Notes: generated from the sequence alone by a model not told the origin. DNA of 64,000 nt from Algoriphagus aquaeductus (GCF_003253485.1 NZ_QKTX01000013.1:73142-137141); one strand, 5' to 3'; counted from the first letter of the stretch, positions 37,270-46,268 are shown. Program-made: numbers and translations.

Positions 37270-37743
37270 ATGGACACAAAACCCGAAGATAAAATCAGGA
37301 TCCTTTATGTAGACGACGAGGAGAACAATCTTCAGGCCTTCAAGGCGACTTTTAGAAGAGATTATAAAATCTTATTGGCCATTTCTGCCAAGGAAGGGGT
37401 TGAAATCCTGAAAAATGAGGAAGTGGACATCATCATTACAGATCAACGAATGCCAGAAAAAACGGGGGTGGAGTTTCTGGAAAGCATCATACCCGTGTAC
37501 CCAAAGCCAATCCGAATCCTCCTCACTGGTTACACCGACATTCAGGCAGTCATCGATGCAATCAACAAAGGCCAAGTATACCACTACCTTACCAAACCTT
37601 GGGAAGAAGATTACCTGAGAACAGTTATCAAAAATGCTTTTGAAATCTATTCACTCAGAAGGGAGAACGAAAGACTTACCGAAGCACTCCTGAAGGCCAA
37701 TGAACAGTTGGAGTTTCTTCTGAGACAAAACCTTCTCTCCTAA
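37270..37743 (+). CDS. Stand-alone receiver-domain response regulator
   Basis: 157 residues. The receiver has Asp15-Asp16, phospho-acceptor Asp58 (IITDQRMPE), Thr in LLTGYTD and Lys in TKPW; the last 30 residues are a Leu/Glu-rich helix (RRENERLTEALLKANEQLEF) without a DNA-binding domain. It is very similar to the receiver of the hybrid at 30957 and is divergent from the E1-nitroreductase gene (182 bp between starts). It probably joins the same phosphorelay. Its stop codon is directly adjacent to the ald stop on the other strand. Confidence 0.88.
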   Translation: MDTKPEDKIRILYVDDEENNLQAFKATFRRDYKILLAISAKEGVEILKNEEVDIIITDQRMPEKTGVEFLESIIPVYPKPIRILLTGYTDIQAVIDAINKGQVYHYLTKPWEEDYLRTVIKNAFEIYSLRRENERLTEALLKANEQLEFLLRQNLLS

Positions 37744-38955
37744 TCAATAGCGGGCTGCCAGCAAAAGTTGAAGTTCCTTATGATTTAAACCGAATTTTTT
37801 TGCCAAAAACGCATTGGTCAGACTTCCCCGGTAAGTGTACACTCCCCGCAAAAACCATTTGTAGGTAAAGATCATCTCTTCAGCCCCACCCAAGTCATTC
37901 ATTTGCAAAATAATGGGAGTAAAAATATTACTCAGCGAATAGGAAGCTGTCCGAGCTACCCGGGATGCGATGTTTGGAACACAATAGTGGATAATATCAT
38001 GAACCTTATAAACAGGATCATCATGGGTAGTCATTCGGGCGGTCTCTATGCAACCACCCTGGTCGATCCCTACATCGATAATGATACTGCCATGAATCAT
38101 ATTGGCGACCATTTCTTCCGTCACGACGATTTTGTTTCTGCCCTTTTCAGCACGAAGGGCCCCGATTACCACATCGGCTTCAGCCAAAGCCTGGGAAAGA
38201 CTGTAATTATCAATGGTTGAGGTATAAATCTGTTGACCGAGAAGCTGTTTGATCCTCCTCAGCTTGTAGATGTGATTATCAAAAACCTTAATGCTTGCAC
38301 CCAAGCCCAATGCTGTTCTGGCAGCATATTCGGCTACAGTACCCGCTCCGATAATTACTACCTGCGTAGGGGGGACGCCGGTAATTCCACCCAAAATCAA
38401 GCCTTTTCCGGCATTGACACTGGACAAATATTCTGCTGCGATCAACATAACGGTGCTGCCGGCAATCTCAGCCATGGCACGCACTACTGGCATTCCTCCT
38501 ACTTTATCCTCCAAATATTCAAAGGCAACTGCGGTGATTTTCTTTTCATTGAGTGCCTGAATAAACTCAGGAGTTTGTTTTTCCATTTGGAGGGCTGAAA
38601 TCAGGCATGCCCCATTTGACATCATATTGATCTCTTCCAAGGTAGGTGCATCTACTTTCAGAACTACGTCTGCGGAAAAAACCTCTTTCTTTGAGTAAAC
38701 TATTTTAGCCCCTGCATCTGAATAATCCTGGTCCTTGAATTTGGCCTGCTCTCCGGCACCTGACTCGACCATCACTTCTATATCATTGTTGCTCAATAGA
38801 CCTACTGCTTCCGGGGTCAGCACCACTCGCTTTTCCTGAGTAGAAGATTCTTTGGGCAAGCCAATGTGCAAAGGTTTACTTCCTTTCTTTACCAAGGATG
38901 GAGATTCTTTGGGCATCAATCCGACAGAGGTCAGTCCTGAAAGTTCAGTGGGCAT
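37744..38955 (-). CDS. ald: Alanine dehydrogenase
   Basis: 403 residues from ATG 38955, overlapping the tsaE stop by 11 bp. The N-terminal alanine dehydrogenase/PNT domain has IGLPKESSTQEKRVVLTPEAV, and the NAD domain has VVIIGAGTVAEYAARTALGLGA. Catalytic-type residues lie in GACLISALQME and the later SIIIDVGIDQGGC. It interconverts L-alanine with pyruvate and ammonia. The N-terminal extension of about 40 residues is typical of Bacteroidota Ald. Confidence 0.9.
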   Translation of the reverse strand: MPTELSGLTSVGLMPKESPSLVKKGSKPLHIGLPKESSTQEKRVVLTPEAVGLLSNNDIEVMVESGAGEQAKFKDQDYSDAGAKIVYSKKEVFSADVVLKVDAPTLEEINMMSNGACLISALQMEKQTPEFIQALNEKKITAVAFEYLEDKVGGMPVVRAMAEIAGSTVMLIAAEYLSSVNAGKGLILGGITGVPPTQVVIIGAGTVAEYAARTALGLGASIKVFDNHIYKLRRIKQLLGQQIYTSTIDNYSLSQALAEADVVIGALRAEKGRNKIVVTEEMVANMIHGSIIIDVGIDQGGCIETARMTTHDDPVYKVHDIIHYCVPNIASRVARTASYSLSNIFTPIILQMNDLGGAEEMIFTYKWFLRGVYTYRGSLTNAFLAKKFGLNHKELQLLLAARY

Positions 38956-39376
38956 TTTGGGAATGTTGAAGGGTAAGAGTTCTGCCTGTAGCAGAAGTTG
39001 AATCAATCGAAATTAGAAAAAAATCATCGGGAAGAAACTGTGCGACACGCTCAGCCCATTCCAACCAGCAAATTTTTCCACTATAAAAATACTCTTCTAT
39101 TCCAATATCCAAAGCTTCTTTGGGATCTTCCAAACGATAAAAATCAAAATGAAAAATCTGCTCCCCCTCTTCGGTCTGGTATTCATTGACTATGCCAAAT
39201 GTGGGACTGCTTACCGGATCCACGACCGACATAGCCTTGGCTATAGTCTTAATCAAGGTCGTTTTTCCCGCTCCCATTTGGCCTTTAAACACCCAAATCT
39301 TCTGATCAGCAGCAGCCCCGATTACTTTTTGCGCTACCTGATCTATATCTTCTAACTGGTAAGAAATTGTCAACAA
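38945..39376 (-). CDS. tsaE: tRNA t6A biosynthesis ATPase TsaE
   Basis: 143 residues. Walker A GQMGAGKTT lies at 32-40, SSPTFGIVNEY and HFDFYRLED follow, and the C-terminus has WLEWAERV. TsaE supports TsaB/TsaD in forming threonylcarbamoyl-adenosine on tRNA. No ATG or GTG lies between the porX stop and the conserved start; only TTG at 39376 or 39373 fits, in the same frame as the porX stop (TGA AGT AAC TTG TTG). It is co-transcribed after porX and overlaps ald. Confidence 0.9.
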   Translation of the reverse strand: MLTISYQLEDIDQVAQKVIGAAADQKIWVFKGQMGAGKTTLIKTIAKAMSVVDPVSSPTFGIVNEYQTEEGEQIFHFDFYRLEDPKEALDIGIEEYFYSGKICWLEWAERVAQFLPDDFFLISIDSTSATGRTLTLQHSQNAH

Positions 39377-39382
39377 GTTACT

Positions 39383-40942
39383 TCATCGTTTTGCTTTCAA
39401 ATGTACGATTGGAACGATCATTTCCTCCAAAGAAATTCCTCCATGCTGGAAAGTATCTTTGTAGTAGTTGACATAATAATTGTAATTGTTGGGATAGGCA
39501 AAGAAATAATCCTCCACGGCAAAGACATATGACGTAGAAACATTTAGCCTGGGAAGCTTGGCGTCCTCAGGCCTTCGGATTTCGAAAACTTTTCCGGGTT
39601 CGAAATTCAGGTTCTTCCCTTGTTTGTATCGAAGATTAGTCGTCACATTTTTGTCGCCGATTATCCGATAGGGTTTGTTGACTTTTTTGGTACCATGGTC
39701 CGTAGTCAGAATCACCTCTCCTCCCGCGTGTTGAATCTTTTTCAATAATTCAAAGAGTGAGGAATGTTCAAACCAACTTCGGGTCAGTGAACGATAGGCA
39801 GATTCGTCCGGAGCTAGTTCGCGGATCATTTTCATATCTGTCCTGGCATGGGACACCATATCCACAAAATTGTATACCAAGACATTGAATTCGTTTTGAA
39901 GAAGATTGTTAAACTGATCGACAATGGTCCTGCCTTGCTGGGTTTGAAGGATTTTATGGTAAGAAAACTTCACCGGGAGTCTGTTTTTCTCCAAATTGAT
40001 CCGTATCCAGTCTTCTTCAAAATTATTTTTTCCTTCATCAGAGTCCTCATCTTCCCAAAATTGGGGGTAAAACTTGGCCATATCGGCTGGCATCATCCCT
40101 GAAAACAAAGCATTCCTGGCGAAAGCAGTCGTTGTGGGAAGGATACTGTAATAGGAGGTTTTTTCCTCCACTTGAAAATAGGGATTGATAAGCGATTCTA
40201 TCTCTTCCCATTGATCCAAGCGGAGATTATCAATGACAATAAAAAACAGGGGTTTTTTCTTTCGCAAAACCGGAAAAACTTTTTCCTTCATTACCTGGTA
40301 AGAAAGGAGAGGCCTCTCCGGATTGGATTCAGCCATCCAGTCCAGGTAATTGTCTTTGATAAATTTGGCAAATGAAGCATTTGCCTCGGTTTTCTGAGTT
40401 TCCAAGACCTCAAGCATGCTTTTGTTTTCGGTCGCGTCTATCTGCAGCTCCCAAAAAGTCAATTTCCGATAGAGGTCTGCCCAGTCTTGATGGGTTTGGG
40501 CATCACCTAAGGCATAGCTGATCTGCATGAATTCCTGTTGGTAACTCTGGGCAGTTTTGGTGTCGATCAATTGCTTGTTTTGAAGAATTTTCTTCACCGA
40601 AAGCCAAATTTGACTGGGATTGAGCGGCTTGATCAGGTAGTCGGCAATTTTCCCTCCGATGGCATCATCCATGATGTGCTCCTCTTCACTTTTGGTGATC
40701 ATGACCACCGGGATTTGGGGCTTGATTTGTTTGATTTGCTGGAGCGTTTCCAGTCCGGTCATTCCCGGCATCATCTCATCCAAAAACACCACATCAAAGT
40801 TTTTTTCTTCCACCTCTTCGATGGCATCCACCCCCGAATTGACTGTTGTAATCTCACACCCTTTTTCGCTAAGGAAAAGAATATGTGGTTTAAGCAGATC
40901 AATTTCATCATCCGCCCAAAGAATATGGAATTTTTGAGACAT
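39383..40942 (-). CDS. porX: PorX: T9SS response regulator with PglZ/alkaline phosphatase domain
   Basis: 519 residues. The receiver domain has Asp11-Asp12 and phospho-acceptor Asp55 (VVFLDEMMPG), Lys in LIKPLN; a helical linker leads to the PglZ domain (from about 200) with metal-type residues VIDNLRLDQWEE, LPTTTAFARN, TTDHGTKKV and a final FQHGGISLEEM. PorX is the cytosolic regulator of type IX secretion in Bacteroidota, and its phosphodiesterase activity depends on zinc and phosphorylation. It heads the porX-tsaE-ald operon. The matching PorY kinase is not in the window. Confidence 0.92.
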   Translation of the reverse strand: MSQKFHILWADDEIDLLKPHILFLSEKGCEITTVNSGVDAIEEVEEKNFDVVFLDEMMPGMTGLETLQQIKQIKPQIPVVMITKSEEEHIMDDAIGGKIADYLIKPLNPSQIWLSVKKILQNKQLIDTKTAQSYQQEFMQISYALGDAQTHQDWADLYRKLTFWELQIDATENKSMLEVLETQKTEANASFAKFIKDNYLDWMAESNPERPLLSYQVMKEKVFPVLRKKKPLFFIVIDNLRLDQWEEIESLINPYFQVEEKTSYYSILPTTTAFARNALFSGMMPADMAKFYPQFWEDEDSDEGKNNFEEDWIRINLEKNRLPVKFSYHKILQTQQGRTIVDQFNNLLQNEFNVLVYNFVDMVSHARTDMKMIRELAPDESAYRSLTRSWFEHSSLFELLKKIQHAGGEVILTTDHGTKKVNKPYRIIGDKNVTTNLRYKQGKNLNFEPGKVFEIRRPEDAKLPRLNVSTSYVFAVEDYFFAYPNNYNYYVNYYKDTFQHGGISLEEMIVPIVHLKAKR

Positions 40943-40972
40943 GTCAGTTTACTTTTCTTCTAAAATTATAAT

Positions 40973-40980
40973 TACTTTTG
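40973..40980 (+). promoter_or_regulatory. Candidate -7 box (TACTTTTG) of the HD-domain gene
   Basis: Exact TAnnTTTG match. It overlaps a possible TTG start at 40978 and so argues for the next TTG at 41002 as the start. Confidence 0.5.
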
Positions 40981-41001
40981 AGTCAATCAAATCAGTGCGG
41001 A

Positions 41002-42234
41002 TTGAAAAGCCAGAAAATCCTCAACGACCCGGTTTATGGTTTTATAACCATTCCCAGTGAGTTAATTTTTGCCATTATTGACCACCCTTACTTCCAAAGA
41101 TTACGCCGGATCAGGCAATTGGGTTTGACTGATTTTGTCTACCCGGGAGCGCTTCACACCCGATTTCATCATGCCTTGGGAGCTATGCACCTGATGAGCA
41201 TCACCTTGGACAACCTGCGGATTAAAGGCACCGAAATCTCGGATGAGGAATATGAGGCGGCCTTGACAGCAATTCTCCTTCACGATATCGGTCATGGGCC
41301 TTTTTCCCATGCTTTAGAATACAGTCTCCTCGCAGGGATTCCCCATGAGGAACTGTCCTTGATGACAATAGAACTCCTAAATCAAGAATTTAGTGGCAAA
41401 TTGGATCTAGCCTTAAGGATTTTTAAGAATCAATACGAACGAAAATTCCTCAATCAACTGGTCTCCAGCCAACTCGACATTGACCGATTGGACTACCTCC
41501 AGCGAGATTGCTTTTTCACGGGAGTATCTGAAGGCACGATCGGTGCTGACCGGATTATTAAAATGATGGCTGTCAAAGATGGACAACTCGTGATCGAGGA
41601 AAAAGGAATTTACTCCATTGAAAATTTTTTGAGTGCCAGAAGGCTGATGTATTGGCAGGTATATCTGCACAAGACTACCGTAAGTGCAGAAAAAATGCTG
41701 ATCAACCTGATTCAACGGGCCAAGATGCTCGCACAATCAGGCGAAAAATTCTTTGTGACTGAGGAGTTTGAATTCTTTATGAAAAATCAAGTCACGCTTT
41801 CCGATTTCAAAAACAGAAAGGAGCTGCTGGAAAAATTTCTTCAACTGGATGACTTTGACATTTGGGGAGCCATCAAGATGTGGAAAACAGCGGAAGATTA
41901 TGTCCTGAGAAACATTTCTCACATGTTTTTGACCCGAAAACTATATAAAATCAACTTGGTCAATGAAGCATTTTCCCCTAAAGACCTGGAAAAGCTCAGA
42001 CAGGAAACCCTCAAAAAGCTAGATGTACCCGAAGAGGACTTGCCTTTCTTTTTTTCATCCGGAACAGTAAGTAACTACGGCTATTTGGCCAAAGATCGAA
42101 TCAACATCTTGACCAAAAGCGGGGAGGTGGTCGATGTCGCTCAAGCTGCTGATTTACCTAATATCAAAGTAATGAGCAAGATCGTGGAGAAACATTATGT
42201 TTGCAGGGCCAAAAAGCTAATTTCGCCACTCTAA
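41002..42234 (+). CDS. HD-domain phosphohydrolase (dNTPase-like)
   Basis: 410 residues from TTG 41002 (reads MKSQKILNDPVYGFITIP); the longer frame from 40978 begins inside the -7 box. The HD motif set is TRFHHALGAMHLM, ILLHDIGHGPFSHALE and the DIDRLDYLQRD signature of SAMHD1/dNTPase-type proteins. It probably hydrolyses a nucleotide substrate. No ATG is available near the conserved N-terminus, so TTG start use is likely. lpxD follows 15 bp downstream. Confidence 0.87.
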   Translation: MKSQKILNDPVYGFITIPSELIFAIIDHPYFQRLRRIRQLGLTDFVYPGALHTRFHHALGAMHLMSITLDNLRIKGTEISDEEYEAALTAILLHDIGHGPFSHALEYSLLAGIPHEELSLMTIELLNQEFSGKLDLALRIFKNQYERKFLNQLVSSQLDIDRLDYLQRDCFFTGVSEGTIGADRIIKMMAVKDGQLVIEEKGIYSIENFLSARRLMYWQVYLHKTTVSAEKMLINLIQRAKMLAQSGEKFFVTEEFEFFMKNQVTLSDFKNRKELLEKFLQLDDFDIWGAIKMWKTAEDYVLRNISHMFLTRKLYKINLVNEAFSPKDLEKLRQETLKKLDVPEEDLPFFFSSGTVSNYGYLAKDRINILTKSGEVVDVAQAADLPNIKVMSKIVEKHYVCRAKKLISPL

Positions 42235-42249
42235 CCCATCCGAGTAAAT

Positions 42250-43272
42250 ATGGAATTTTCACTTGGTCAAATCGCCTCCATTTTAGGCGGAGCTGTAGAA
42301 GGAGACCCAAACTTAAAAGTAAATCGGCTGGATAAAATCCAAGAAGGGAAACCTGGAGGTATAAGTTTCCTTTCAAATGAAAAGTACGAACCCTACCTCT
42401 ATAATACTGACGCTACTGCGGTAATTGTCTCGGAAGAATTAAAGCTGGGCAAAGCGATAAAGACCAATCTTATTCGGGTCAAAGACCCATATTCAGGATT
42501 TACCACCCTTCTTGAAGCTTACGCTCAACTCCATAAGACTGCCTTAACCGGGGTAGAAGAACCCAGCTACTTGGGTGCAGGTAGCACCATGGGTACAAAT
42601 GGATACCGAGCTGCCTTCTCTTACATCGGAAAAAACTGTCAGATTGGAGACGGTGTCAAGATTCATGGTCATGCTTACGTGGGAGACCGGGTAAAGATTG
42701 GGGACGGAACTATCATTCATCCCGGGGCTAAAATCTGTGCAGACACCATTATCGGAAAAAACTGCGAGATCCATCCCGGAGCGGTGATTGGTTCGGATGG
42801 TTTTGGATTTGCCCCTCAAGCGGATGGCACCTACAAAACAATCCCGCAAATCGGGAACGTCATTCTGGAAGATCAGGTGAGTATTGGGGCCAATTCCACC
42901 ATTGACTGTGCGACGATGGGGTCGACCATCATTCGAAAAGGCGCGAAAATTGACAATCAGGTCCAAATCGCACACAATGTAGTCATTGGAGAAAATACCG
43001 TGATTGCTGCCCAAACAGGAATCTCGGGATCCACAGAGATCGGTAAAAACTGCGTGATCGCGGGCAAGGCTGGCATCGTAGGACACATCAAAATCGCTGA
43101 TCACACCACGATCGGAGCAAATACCGGAATCAGTAAAACAATCAAAACTCCGGGACAAACCCTCTTTGGGTACATGTCTATGGATGTAAAGGATTTTCTT
43201 AAGTCTTATACCATATTTAAAAATCTGGACCAACTACAACGCCGGGTCCAAGAACTGGAAAAAAAGGGCTAA
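42250..43272 (+). CDS. lpxD: UDP-3-O-acylglucosamine N-acyltransferase LpxD
   Basis: 340 residues. The N-terminal uridine-binding domain (1-100; RLDKIQEGKPGGISFLSN) precedes a left-handed beta-helix of hexapeptide repeats (about 105-310) with the catalytic His in QIAHNVVIGE. It transfers a 3-hydroxyacyl chain from ACP to the 2-amino group in lipid A synthesis. The next gene, lpxC-fabZ, starts 144 bp on; lpxA follows, so three early lipid A steps sit together. Confidence 0.94.
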   Translation: MEFSLGQIASILGGAVEGDPNLKVNRLDKIQEGKPGGISFLSNEKYEPYLYNTDATAVIVSEELKLGKAIKTNLIRVKDPYSGFTTLLEAYAQLHKTALTGVEEPSYLGAGSTMGTNGYRAAFSYIGKNCQIGDGVKIHGHAYVGDRVKIGDGTIIHPGAKICADTIIGKNCEIHPGAVIGSDGFGFAPQADGTYKTIPQIGNVILEDQVSIGANSTIDCATMGSTIIRKGAKIDNQVQIAHNVVIGENTVIAAQTGISGSTEIGKNCVIAGKAGIVGHIKIADHTTIGANTGISKTIKTPGQTLFGYMSMDVKDFLKSYTIFKNLDQLQRRVQELEKKG

Positions 43273-43416
43273 TTTTATGCCCCTTATCTTTTGCAAGGAT
43301 AAACGAATGAAATCTGACCACAGTGTGCTGGATCCCGGAATCCCTTCCGCCTCGACAATCAGCCTTGTTGCAGTTTTTTTAACTGTTTTATCTCTTGAAA
43401 AGTAAATTTTAAACTT

Positions 43417-44811
43417 ATGAAAGTTAAACAACACACCATCCAAAAACAGGTGGAAATTTCGGGGGTAGGCCTTCACACAGGCGTCCTATCCCATATGACC
43501 TTCCTGCCAGCACCTCCCAACCATGGCATTAAATTTCAACGGGTGGACCTAGAAGGTCGCCCGACAGTGGATGCGGATTGTGATTTGGTGGTAGACGTAT
43601 CTCGAGGTACCACTTTAGAGCAAAATGGAGCGCGGGTTTATACTGTCGAACACGTACTTGCTGCCTTGGTGGGTATGGAAATAGACAATGTCCTGATCCA
43701 ACTGGATGGACCTGAACCGCCGATTATGGACGGCTCTTCGATTCAGTTTATCGAGGCATTGGAGCATGCCGGCCTTGAAGAACAAAACGCCCTGAGAAGA
43801 TTTTTTGAAGTCCAGGAAAGCATCCAATACAAAGACACTTCAAGAGAAGTGGAAATGGTTGCCTTGCCTACCGACAATTATCGCGTAACTGTCATGGTTG
43901 ACTATAATTCTCCAGTTTTGGGAAGTCAACATGCTTCCATCACGGATATCAGTCAGTTTAAAACTGAAATTGCCTCTTGCCGAACCTTCTGTTTCTTGCA
44001 TGAGCTGGAGATGCTCTACAATTCCAACCTGATCAAAGGAGGTGACCTAAATAATGCCATTGTGGTAGTAGATCGGGTTGTAGAAAAAGAGGAATTGGCC
44101 AACTTGGCCAAAATGTTTAACAAGCAGACGGTAGAAGTCAAAAAAGAAGGGATCCTCAATAATGTGGACCTCAGATATCGAAATGAGCCTGCCCGACATA
44201 AACTTTTGGATGTGGTGGGTGATTTGGCACTGGTAGGCAGACCGTTAAAAGCACAGATTCTTGCCGCCAGACCCGGACATGCCGCCAACGTGGCATTTGC
44301 CAAAAAACTTAAAAGAGCTATGGAAAAAATGGGGGCATCCCATATCCCACATTATGATCCAAAGCTCCCTCCTGTGATGGATATCAACCAGATCAGCAAC
44401 ATTCTTCCACACCGCTACCCTTTTCAGTTGATTGACAAAATCATTTACCTGGATGAGACGGTCGTTGCTGGTGTGAAGAATGTGACCATGAATGAACCGT
44501 TTTTCATGGGTCATTTTCCGGGAAACCCGGTAATGCCTGGTGTATTGCAGGTAGAAGCCATGGCACAAACCGGCGGCATTCTGGTCCTTAGCACTGTAGA
44601 TGACCCTGAAAATTACTGGACCTATTTCTTGGGAATCGAGAATTGTAAATTCAGAAAAATGGTCCTGCCGGGAGACACGCTTGTTTTCAAATGTGAACTA
44701 TTGGCTCCAATCCGCAGAGGAATTGCCAAAATGAAAGGGGAAGCCTATGTAGGCAACACCTTGGTATGTGAGGCGATCATGACAGCAAGCATAACCAGAA
44801 AAGACGCATGA
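43417..44811 (+). CDS. lpxC: LpxC-FabZ fusion (UDP-acyl-GlcNAc deacetylase / hydroxyacyl-ACP dehydratase)
   Basis: 464 residues. LpxC (1 to about 305) has zinc-type His79 in TVEHVLAALVG, HELEML, and KLLDVVGDLAL. FabZ (about 320-464) has ILPHRYPFQLID, GHFPGNPVMPGVLQVEAMAQ with the catalytic His and Glu. The fusion is common in Bacteroidota and couples the committed lipid A deacetylation with fatty acid dehydration, two pathways that share hydroxyacyl-ACP. The stop overlaps the lpxA start (ATGA, 4 bp). Confidence 0.95.
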   Translation: MKVKQHTIQKQVEISGVGLHTGVLSHMTFLPAPPNHGIKFQRVDLEGRPTVDADCDLVVDVSRGTTLEQNGARVYTVEHVLAALVGMEIDNVLIQLDGPEPPIMDGSSIQFIEALEHAGLEEQNALRRFFEVQESIQYKDTSREVEMVALPTDNYRVTVMVDYNSPVLGSQHASITDISQFKTEIASCRTFCFLHELEMLYNSNLIKGGDLNNAIVVVDRVVEKEELANLAKMFNKQTVEVKKEGILNNVDLRYRNEPARHKLLDVVGDLALVGRPLKAQILAARPGHAANVAFAKKLKRAMEKMGASHIPHYDPKLPPVMDINQISNILPHRYPFQLIDKIIYLDETVVAGVKNVTMNEPFFMGHFPGNPVMPGVLQVEAMAQTGGILVLSTVDDPENYWTYFLGIENCKFRKMVLPGDTLVFKCELLAPIRRGIAKMKGEAYVGNTLVCEAIMTASITRKDA

Positions 44812-45587
44812 TCAGTCCCCTCTCCTCCATTCACCCCGAAGCAAAAATAGGGCAAGGTGTCCAAGTGGACCCTTTCACTATGATTCATGAAAATGTGATC
44901 ATTGGAGAAAACTCCTGGATCGGATCCAATGTCACCATCTACCCCGGCGCAAGGATCGGGAAAAACTGCAAGATTTTTCCCGGTGCAGTGATCGCAGGCA
45001 TCCCCCAAGACTTGAAATTCCAAGGAGAAGAATCCACCGTAGTCATCGGTGACAATACCACCATCCGAGAATGTGTCACGATTTCAAGAGGCACTGTTGA
45101 CAAACAAACCACTGTCATTGGCAACAACTGTCTGCTGATGGCCTATGTCCATGTCGCGCATGATTGTGTCATCGGAAGTCATGTCATTATAGCAAATGCA
45201 GTACAGATTGCAGGACATGTATCTATTGATGATTGGGCAATTATCGGCGGATCCAGCGCGATCCACCAATTTGTCAAGATCGGAATGCACGCCATGATAT
45301 CAGGAGGATCTTTGGTAAGAAAAGACGTGCCTCCATTTACCAAAGCGGCTCGAGAACCCCTCTCCTATGCCGGTGTAAACTCACTCGGACTTAGAAGAAG
45401 GGGATTCAGCAGCGAGACCATCTCCCATATCCAGGAAGTCTATCGGTACCTCTTTCTCAATAGCTTAAACAATAGCCGGGCTTTAGAGGAGATTGAAATC
45501 AATCTGCCGGCGACCAAAGAACGGGATGAAATCTTAAACTTTATCCGTTCATCAGAAAGAGGGGTAATGAAAGGATATATTAACTGA
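44808..45587 (+). CDS. lpxA: UDP-GlcNAc acyltransferase LpxA
   Basis: 259 residues. Beta-helix hexapeptide repeats (1-190; SSIHPEAKIGQGVQVDPF, GENSWIGSNVTIYPGA) hold the catalytic His in HVAHDCVIG; the helical C-terminal domain has GVNSLGLRRRGFSSETI. It makes the first lipid A precursor. It overlaps lpxC-fabZ by 4 bp and the ABC ATPase gene starts one base after its stop, so all are one operon. Confidence 0.94.
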   Translation: MISPLSSIHPEAKIGQGVQVDPFTMIHENVIIGENSWIGSNVTIYPGARIGKNCKIFPGAVIAGIPQDLKFQGEESTVVIGDNTTIRECVTISRGTVDKQTTVIGNNCLLMAYVHVAHDCVIGSHVIIANAVQIAGHVSIDDWAIIGGSSAIHQFVKIGMHAMISGGSLVRKDVPPFTKAAREPLSYAGVNSLGLRRRGFSSETISHIQEVYRYLFLNSLNNSRALEEIEINLPATKERDEILNFIRSSERGVMKGYIN

Positions 45588-45588
45588 T

Positions 45589-46209
45589 ATGCTGGCAATC
45601 CGGGTACAGGAAGCCGCGAAACGCTTTCAATACGAATGGATTTTCAGAAATCTAAATCTGGAGCTTTCCTCCGGTGACAGCTTGGCGATCACCGGAGGAA
45701 ACGGTTCCGGAAAATCTACCTTATTAAAATGCCTCTCCGGTGCAGTCCCCTTATCAGGAGGAAAAATCTTTTTTGAACTTGACCATGCATTGGTTCCCGA
45801 ATCCCATTGGTATACCTCACTTTCCCTGGCCGCACCCTATCTGGAATTGCCAGAGGAATTTACGCTGCAGGAAGTAATTGAATTCCACTTCAAATTTAAG
45901 CAATCATTGAGCAAGCTTAGCTCTCAGGAAATCATGGAGATTCTGTATTTGGAAAATCACCAGAATAAGCCGGTTTCCCAATTTTCTTCAGGTATGAAGC
46001 AGCGGCTAAAACTCGGCTTGGCGGTATTTTCAGAGGTGCCATTGATCCTTCTTGACGAGCCTACCTCCAATTTGGACAAGCGAGGGATCGCATGGTACCA
46101 ACACCTTCTTGAAGCATATTCTAAAGACAGGATCCTCATCATCTGCTCCAATGAACCAAGAGAATACGAATTCTGCTTACAAAAAATTGCAATGGAGGAT
46201 TACAAATAG
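45589..46209 (+). CDS. ABC transporter ATP-binding protein
   Basis: 206 residues. Walker A GGNGSGKS lies at 36-43, the ABC signature is degenerate (FSSGMKQRLKLGLAVF), and Walker B plus D-loop is LILLDEPTSNLDKRG. The short length and N-terminus resemble CcmA-like or ABC-2-type export ATPases. No permease gene is nearby, so the partner must be encoded elsewhere. It follows lpxA by 1 bp. Confidence 0.87.
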   Translation: MLAIRVQEAAKRFQYEWIFRNLNLELSSGDSLAITGGNGSGKSTLLKCLSGAVPLSGGKIFFELDHALVPESHWYTSLSLAAPYLELPEEFTLQEVIEFHFKFKQSLSKLSSQEIMEILYLENHQNKPVSQFSSGMKQRLKLGLAVFSEVPLILLDEPTSNLDKRGIAWYQHLLEAYSKDRILIICSNEPREYEFCLQKIAMEDYK

Positions 46210-46268
46210 CCAGTGTACTTTGATCTTAGCACGATATGCTTAATTTTACCCTCCTAACTTAGTACCAT

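Noticed and set aside
42544..43233. 229-codon minus-strand frame inside lpxD
   Set aside because: It mirrors the hexapeptide repeats of lpxD on the other strand, has no domain, and no promoter or start context.
45589..46209. ABC ATPase as part of a lipid A exporter with its lpx neighbours
   Set aside because: It lacks the MsbA membrane domain and no permease gene is present, so a lipid A transport role is not supported.
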